Positions 57,097 to 64,000 of a stretch of 64,000 bases of DNA are shown here, piece by piece; within the stretch, counting starts at the first letter, position 1; the number at the start of each line of letters is the position of its first letter. The notes below the pieces were generated by a model that saw only the letters and a program-made list of their open reading frames with translations, was not told where the DNA came from and did not search any database. Where the stretch lies: contig CAIIXF020000006.1 in assembly GCA_903813345.2 (NCBI GenBank), forward strand, positions 38,283,348-38,347,347, in the 5' to 3' direction. Origin of the DNA: Owenia fusiformis (lineage: Eukaryota > Annelida > Polychaeta > Sabellida > Oweniidae). The translations under genes and the position numbers were made by a program.

Positions 57097-58654
57097 GGCT
57101 TTGTATAAAAAACCTCCTACCCACGTACCCTCGTACCCACGTACGTGGGTCCTGACCCAGTCTTTAAAGAGTTAAATCTTTAATATTTTTTAAACATTAT
57201 TCTATCTCAATGTATGCTTAATTATGGATGAATTTATGTACCCATATGCCTTTATTTCTAGATCGGACATCTGTCTCGTCATAAAATAAAGCCGGCATTG
57301 CATAATGTTCATTTGAGCTATTTGAGTGTTGTTTTTATCGAAGCGATTTTTTGTTGATCGGGCAGTCTTACAGTGTACAACCAATCTATTGCTTGGCGCA
57401 AATTGGCCACATGGGGCATGTGTTGTAAAGTGCTGTAGTTTTTGACTCCATGAGCAGAAAATGGTCAAACTTTCACAACAAAATTCACATTGAATGACCT
57501 GAATGATTCTGGATTGACGAAGTTATTCAACTTTTCATCGGTCCTGTTTTTTAACACCCTGTAGTTTCGATTTTTATCACATATACTTTTTATTCTTTCA
57601 AACGATATTACAAGTATTCATTGTTTGCACGACAGATTTGAACTATACGTGTAATTTGTCTTATGTCTTTTATTTAATTAACATCAGAATTGGAGATACA
57701 AAGTGATAGAGTGATCAATTCACACGATCTCAAGGAATAATAAAGGCTGCATTTCTGTTTAACCGTGGCGCAATTGAATAACGAAATATTTGAAAAGTAG
57801 AAGGATTCGCTATATTCGTTTTTAATCGCTTTTTGGCACAATTTAAGGATAATTGTGCGCACTAGTTCAGTGAATCATTTAGATGGAATTAAAAGTTAGA
57901 GTTGCCAAACTTATGCAGGGGAGTGTAAGTTTGGTTTTGTAAACTTCGACATTATTCATGGCCGTTTGATCCATAATTAGGTAATATGAAGAGTAGAGTT
58001 TTATTTTGACAATGATTTGATGTAAAACTGGTTTGAATGATATTAGTTCAGCTTTGTAGTTTCTAGCTTTTTGCGCGTAAAACGTGAATACAATGGACAA
58101 CAACGACACCAAATCTTTGACTAACATACGTTAATAACGTATAATATTCGTAAGAATGAATTCTTATAACATTTGAAATAAACATCTAATAAAATGTGGT
58201 GAATTTAATTGGTTGGAAACTCTAAGAAATATATTTTTAAAAAGATGTCAACTTTTGGACAAGGGTAAACTTCCCGGGACATTTACAATCTGCATGAGGT
58301 AACAGGAGGCACGGATTGCACTGAACGAAGGCTAGGAGATTGCTAATCAGCACTGATGTGTTATACAGGTAAGACTGCCCGATCAACAAAAAACATTTCG
58401 ACATATCAAAAACATAAATCAAATAGCTCAAAAATAATGAACATTTATGCAATTCCGGCTTTATTTTATTTTACTAGAGAGATGTCAGACCTATAAATAA
58501 AGGCATATGGATGCATAAATTCATCTATAATTCAGGATAAACTGAGATTGAATAATGTTTTAAACATTTAAAAATTTAACTCTTTAAAGACTGGGTCAGG
58601 ACCCACGTACGTGGGTACGAGGGTACGTGGGTAGGAGGTTTTTTATACAAAGCC
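57097..58654. mobile_element. Mutator-like element with ~300-bp TIRs
   Basis: GGCTTTGTATAAAAAACC at the left returns inverted at the right, and the arms stay paired for about 300 bp (57097-57400 against 58345-58654), including the palindrome-rich CCCACGTACGTGGGTCC. CTCACTAAC at 57088-57096 and 58655-58663 is a perfect 9-bp target copy. Long TIRs with a 9-bp target are typical of Mutator-like elements. No transposase domain was seen, so it is probably non-autonomous. Confidence 0.93.
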
Positions 58655-58663
58655 CTCACTAAC

Positions 58664-60790
58664 ATGAATTTACTTGTTGAGACTCGATGAGGATTGCGTT
58701 CTTTAACAGGACATTAAAGCTTAAAGATACTCTATTGAGACTTCTCTGTGGCATTTTTTCTTTATTCCTTTTTGTTTTGAATTTTTAACACCATAACATT
58801 AACTAACTACTCAATATGCAACTTTTCACCACGTAGAATTTTAAAATATTAAGTTTAAAAATTCCATTTTTATAATGGAGCTCAATGGGAAAAACTACAT
58901 AATTTGAATTATTTTCAAACGTAGCGGCGCGATTTTGATAAAATTGACAGATATAATAAATATTGGTAAGACGAAACGTTTGATGAGAAATGAAGAAAAT
59001 TCACCGTCCTGGTTACGCAAACTATAGAAAAATCTGAAATAATCATAAAAACCTGTAAAAATAGATTGAAGGGGGTGATATTCATTTCTAATGTGCCTTT
59101 CACTACTACAGGGTAACCATAATTTTGGTACTGATTTGATTTTTCAATGAAAATCATTTCTATAGTGTATAGTCAGTTTAAATAATACAATTGCTATATT
59201 TCTTTACTGAACAGTGCAATCATTTATTTATTTATCAACAGTAATGCAAACTACATATTATACAGTTAGTAAAATATTAAAATAATTCTATTAAAATTAA
59301 AGCATTGAGATGATACTTAAATAATTACATATTATATTGATAGGCATATTATATTATAGGATTTAAGCCAATGACTCAATGCATTGTAGATGATTAAATT
59401 TAACATATGTCCTGATTCTAGACTATGAACGAGGATGGTAGTCCGAATTCAAAGCCTAGACTAGAAGACATAAGTGAATTGAAGCATCCACTATTCATTG
59501 AATCATGTGCTTTAATTCAATTTCACACATTGCAAAATATTTTTTACAATTTCACTTAACAGAATGATATTTTTTCAAAGATATGTTGTACTTTTAGAAT
59601 CATTTGCTTCAAAGAATTGAACTATGGCGGCCTTTACTCGTTATTTTACGATTTTTGCTGTAACTCGAAAAGTAGTCGAGCGATTTTGTTCATATTTGGT
59701 ATATGAATACTATAAGCTATAGTACTATAATACTATTAATTCCTAAATGTTCCGTAATAAGTATCTTTATACCTTGCAGTGAAGGAGTTAAATCATTGGG
59801 ATATGAATAAATCATGCAAAACATATTTTGTACATATTTCTCATCATTTAGGGTTACCCAGTAGTTTACAAGCTGACCTTTGCAAAATATATTTCACTTA
59901 CTACCCTCATTCGCTATCACGCTATCTAGTTTCTTTCCAAATTGGCCTGAATTGCCTGGTTTATTGGTTTTAGCGAACCGTCCATTTCGTCGAACCATCA
60001 TTTTGCTAATGTTGTTTGTGATGAATATACAATATTCAGTTACATATAACTGTACAGCAACTTTATGCAAGGGAAGGTAATTGTGTGAGAGCACATAAAG
60101 TACACGAAGTATTGACCCACTTGTCTCAGTGAATCTTATAAACAGTGCATAAAGTTTTTTCTATGCAATGATTGGCTCACAGTTACTTATAGTGTAAGTT
60201 ATTTTATTTCTATACAGTGTGGAATAGAGTGTATAAACTTTTACAGATTCAAGCAGATTTAGTGTTTTCTGACCAATGATATATTCAGACTTATTCATTT
60301 CACGATTATGTAATACTGACCTACATATCTGTATAGCATATCTTTAACTGAGGCCTTTTTGAAATTTTTGTTTGGTACTACATATAGAACTACTGCATTC
60401 ATGCATGCCTTGTTGTTTCTATCATATTGTGTTATGACAAGTGATTTTGACAAAATATGTTTTCGATGGGAATTTGCTACTGTCTCTGGTTACTTTCTAT
60501 GTACTTATTCCTTGAAAATGTTACATGTTGTAACATCCCCCTAACTTTCATCCACATCTACAAATGTGATGGAATGTGTATTTATGTGTTCAAGTCAGTG
60601 AAGCATTATATGATTTGTTATTCGAAATGGATACAAATTTGTAACAATTGTTACAGATGCTAAACACTAAAATCAAATGCCAACCAATGGTCACAAAAAA
60701 TGCAACTACATGTACATGTACTTCTTGGTAGCAACCAAATAATGAAAATGTACAACAATCATTTGATTATGTAAAATCTTGTATTTATCA
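58664..60790. other. Intergenic, no supported gene
   Basis: AT-rich. A fragment at about 59630-59705 (GGCGGCCTTTACTCGTTATT) matches the core unit of the element at 60798-61902. Short frames show no recognised domain. Confidence 0.5.
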
Positions 60791-60797
60791 GTTTATT

Positions 60798-61902
60798 ATC
60801 CCATCGAACGAAGTTCGGAGGGATATAGGGAACGCCTCCGTCCGTCCGTCCGTCCGGGCAATAACTCAAATACCGTTGGCCCGATTTTGTTCATATTTTG
60901 TACACATATACCCTATGGAGGTAGAAGTTCTGCTCGAAAGCCGATTTTCAAAATGGCCGCTCATTTCAAAATGGCGGCCATTTAAGTGCCGAATTTACAG
61001 TAATTTAGGTGCAATATGTAAAACTGTAATAGCAATATGTTTTAGATGTAAAAAAATTATATAGGACATTAATAAAGCTAGAAATGTAGATATTAAAGAA
61101 GCACATGGCAGCCATCTTGAAAAATGGCGGCCTTTACTCGTTATTTTACGATTTTTGCTGTAACTTGAAAAGTATTGGAGCGATTTTGTTCATATTTGGT
61201 ATGTGAATACTATAAACATTGCACACTGTCTAAAGACACTTTTGGTAGAAGGCGGCCATTTTAAGAAATGGCCACCATTTTGAAAAATGGCCACCATTTT
61301 AACCTATTTTGCTATAACTCAAAAAGTAGTGAAGCGATTTTGTTCATATTTGGCATGTGAATACTATAAGCATGGCACACTGTCTAATGACACTTTTGGT
61401 AGAAGGCGGCCATTTTTCAAAATGGCCGCCATTTTAACGTATTTTACTATAACTCGAAAAGTAGTGGAGCGATTTTGTTCATATTTGGTATGTGAATATT
61501 AAAAGCATGACACACTGTCCTATGACACTTTTAGTAGAAGGTGGCCATTTTGAAAAAAATTTTGAAAAATCGCCGCCATTTTAACGTATTTTATAATAAT
61601 TCGAAAAGTAGTGAAGCAATTTTGTTCATATTTGGTATGTGAATACTATAAGCATGGCACACTGTCTAATGACACTTTTGGTAGAAGGCGGCCATTTTTC
61701 AAAATGGCCGCCATTTTAACATATTTTACTATAACTCGAAAAGTAGTGGAGTGATTTTGTTCATATTTGGTATGTGAATACTATAAGTATGGCAAATGGT
61801 CTAATGACACTTTTGGTAGAAGGCGGTCATTTTGAAAAATGCCTGCCATTTTTGCTATATACTTTGTTTGTAAAAATGCCATCCATGGCTGTTCGATGGG
61901 AT
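60798..61902. mobile_element. Tandem-repeat transposon (pearl/HINE-like), 1.1 kb
   Basis: Ends ATCCCATCGAAC and GTTCGATGGGAT are inverted. A CCGTCCGTCCGTCCGTCC run near the left end precedes about five units near 135 bp with AAAATGGCCGCCATTTT palindromes and GCGATTTTGTTCATATTTGG. Same plan as 41951-43720 but unrelated sequence. Confidence 0.75.
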
Positions 61903-62209
61903 TCGCTACGCTTTGGCGTTGCCGTTGTTCTGGTTTAAATAGAATATCAAATCATCATCTGTTTATTTTAGGATCTATATTTTTCGGAAAAATCATTTTG
62001 AATTCTACCGTTGCTGTCATCTTTACATCACCCCAAAACCTATGACTGCATTAGCCCAAATTTCTTTTTTTGTCAATCTGAAATGTTTCATGGGCTTTAA
62101 ATTCCACTATTTGAAGAAATATCAAATTGAATTTAATGTTATATCAAATTTTCACTGTGCCTTTAATTTCACAGTGTCGCCTCTTCAGCGAAAATAGTGA
62201 ACATTAGTA
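61903..62209. other. Intergenic, nothing recognised
   Basis: About 300 bp of AT-rich sequence between a transposon end and the start of the duplicated segment. Confidence 0.4.
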
Positions 62210-63279
62210 GATATAACTAACCAATTTGAGTCAGTGGGTCACTGGACTTTGATACCTGAGTGTACCACTTATGATGGGCGTTCCACGTACATGGGCATTC
62301 CACTTACAAATGTGTTCCACTAACATGGGTGTTCCACTTGACAAATTGGATATACATGTATTGTCATACGCCATTGCAAGAATGAACATTATTGAAGTGT
62401 CTTTCTTCAGAATAGAATATTTTATGAACTTAATATTTTTATAATGTTTAACATGGATTGCATTGTATAATGTAGAAAGAAACAGAATTTTGTAGAAAAT
62501 TATAAGCTGTCTTTTGTTGGAATTGATTATGATTTTCATGTGAAAAGAATTACTGCACATTGAAACATTGAATTCTATATTCTTTATATGAATATGTTGT
62601 TCCGTCTCACTCAAATCTAAACATTGGCATTTACATGGTGGCATGTCAACATCTTTCAAGTCAATATAACCATAAATTCTCACGTTGTCAATTCAAAATT
62701 GCCTTATCTTTGTTAAAACATAATTGTTGCTAACTTAAGTACCAGTTGACAGATTTAGTTCGATTTTATTTGCTCATAAATAAATAAAGAACAAGGAGGA
62801 TTGGCAACCATGATTCAAACACAATCGTCCGCTGACTGGCATGAATCATTTTTGTAATAAAGTAACCCATATGTTGAAGACTCGCACTGCCACGGGAGTT
62901 TGAATTGCACAATTGCTTCACATTTGCTTCTGGGGCAACCCTCGTATTATATTGCCTCAACTCAATTTTTTGTTCTCCCTTACTTTTTATTAGATTCAGA
63001 TCCTGCCTTATGATGCCACTGGTCAGTGCCCCTGGTCAATTCACATTTATCCCATCCCATTATAAAACCTGCTCTTAAACAAAAAATACATTGAAATGTG
63101 AATGTATCTTACATATAATATTCAGAACTGTTTATGTGAAAACTTTGAATTATGAACACTTTTAATCAGTTCTAGTGGTGTTCACATTAGATATGTTAGT
63201 TAGATTTATAGAGTTTGTTGTTTTATCCTAGCTATTCAGAATCAGAATGAAGTGCTACATCTGAGAGGGAATCTGAATC
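62210..63279. repeat. Segmental duplication, right copy
   Basis: Matches the left copy that starts at 51537 but lacks the MITE (51954-52203) and the TTAA element (53789-54619), and has lost parts of 52390-53340. Positions 63232-63279 are the former tail of cGAS-like gene 2, still open in frame (DSDSLSDVALHSDSE). Confidence 0.85.
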
Positions 63280-64000
63280 TTAATCTGTATCCCACTCCTT
63301 AATCCATCTATATACTGTCTTGGTGTTATCCTCATGCAACCACTGTACCTCAAGCACTGAACCTTTCTTGAGATCTCTATTCCTTAGGAAATTATTCACC
63401 TGTTGTAGTGTGTCAAGCAAGGAATGAATCATATCACCCTCTTTGATATCATCTGGTTTGAGGTCTTCCTGCAACAACATGTCCCACCAGGATGTGTCAG
63501 TGGTGTGCTTCACATGCTGCATGATCCACAGTAGGGCAGCACATTCATCAGCGTTAATATTAAGTTTTATCATCCTCTTAGGGTAATTTATGTCTGGTAC
63601 TTTTAGGTGATTATAATTGTATATATTGGTTTCAATCCCATCAATACATTGTTTCTCATGTGGGAGGAACTGGTCCACTATGTCCTCAAGGCACTGTCCA
63701 ACATTCTCGTTCTGACAACCTCTTTGGTGATGGTGAAGTAACATTTTGTATGAATATGAAGAAGAAATTGTTTTTACTTTGAAATTGGTTTCAATCAGAT
63801 GTTTGATATATTTGAATGTCAGGAATAAATAATGGTGATTTGTTGATAATGTGTGTGTATTTGTATCATCCTGGAGTCCTGCATGTACAAGTGACTCGGT
63901 CCAGTGAGTAAAACGATTATTACACTTGTCACAGTCCACAAGGTACCTACCCACCATAACACACCTTCTCTGGGTGTCACTCATATTCTCCACTCCAAAA
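63280..64000 (-). CDS. cGAS-like receptor 2, C-terminal part, runs off the window
   Basis: Paralogue of the gene at 54607-56211. About 240 residues are visible, from FGVENMSDTQRRC to YRWIKEWDTD; the frame is open to the window edge, so the catalytic start lies beyond. It shares the helical lobe, the C-x2-C...H site (CDKCNNRFTHW) and the CQNENVGQCLEDIV block. The stop TAA at 63280-63282 lies where the ancestral Ser-Asp tail would continue. Confidence 0.88.
   Translation of the reverse strand, partial: FGVENMSDTQRRCVMVGRYLVDCDKCNNRFTHWTESLVHAGLQDDTNTHTLSTNHHYLFLTFKYIKHLIETNFKVKTISSSYSYKMLLHHHQRGCQNENVGQCLEDIVDQFLPHEKQCIDGIETNIYNYNHLKVPDINYPKRMIKLNINADECAALLWIMQHVKHTTDTSWWDMLLQEDLKPDDIKEGDMIHSLLDTLQQVNNFLRNRDLKKGSVLEVQWLHEDNTKTVYRWIKEWDTD

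Overview
The window is animal nuclear DNA, AT-rich and intron-rich, and packed with short DNA transposons and tandem repeats. Two innate-immunity families (a Toll-like receptor and cGAS-like Mab-21 proteins) and the repeat types point to a marine invertebrate, perhaps a lophotrochozoan. The species cannot be fixed from sequence alone.

Layout. 1-10,470: no convincing gene; fold-back and TIR elements, including a clear TA-flanked pogo-like MITE (2287-3130). 10,471-22,183: one LTR retroelement with giant, near-identical LTRs (4.7 and 4.0 kb) around only ~3 kb of interior that holds a gag-protease frame, a tRNA-Leu primer site and a polypurine tract, but no recognisable polymerase or integrase. 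22,188-26,571: more TIR elements and hairpins. 26,572-51,225 (+): a complete 17-exon gene for actin-related protein 5 (ACTR5/Arp5, INO80 remodeller), coding for 674 aa. Its intron 7 holds, on the opposite strand, a single-exon Toll-like receptor (35,444-37,762). 51,537-64,000: a duplicated segment with two minus-strand cGAS-like (Mab-21 fold) nucleotidyltransferase genes, one complete (54,607-56,211) and one running off the right edge (63,280-64,000). A 1.56-kb Mutator-like element with TIRs of about 300 bp and a tandem-repeat (pearl/HINE-like) element lie between them.

Most striking is a pattern inside and beside the host genes: tandem arrays whose unit is a copy of an exon-intron boundary. 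In ACTR5 the acceptor and start of exon 5 occur 32 times, the acceptor and most of exon 15 six times, the end and donor of exon 16 nineteen times, and the start of exon 6 twice. Repeats also begin at or next to the donors of exons 6, 11 and 12 and run up to the acceptor of exon 13. The 3' coding end of the nested Toll-like receptor has likewise been copied downstream about five times. For exons 5, 15 and 16, use of a decoy splice site leads into an in-frame stop, so only the outermost copy is productive.

A second story lies in the cGAS-like pair. The two paralogues serve as empty-site controls for each other. A TTAA-flanked transposon has cut the acidic Ser-Asp tail off the first gene and supplied a new stop codon, while the second gene has lost the same tail through a stop codon of its own. 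No operons, CRISPR arrays, rRNA or tRNA genes were recognised.
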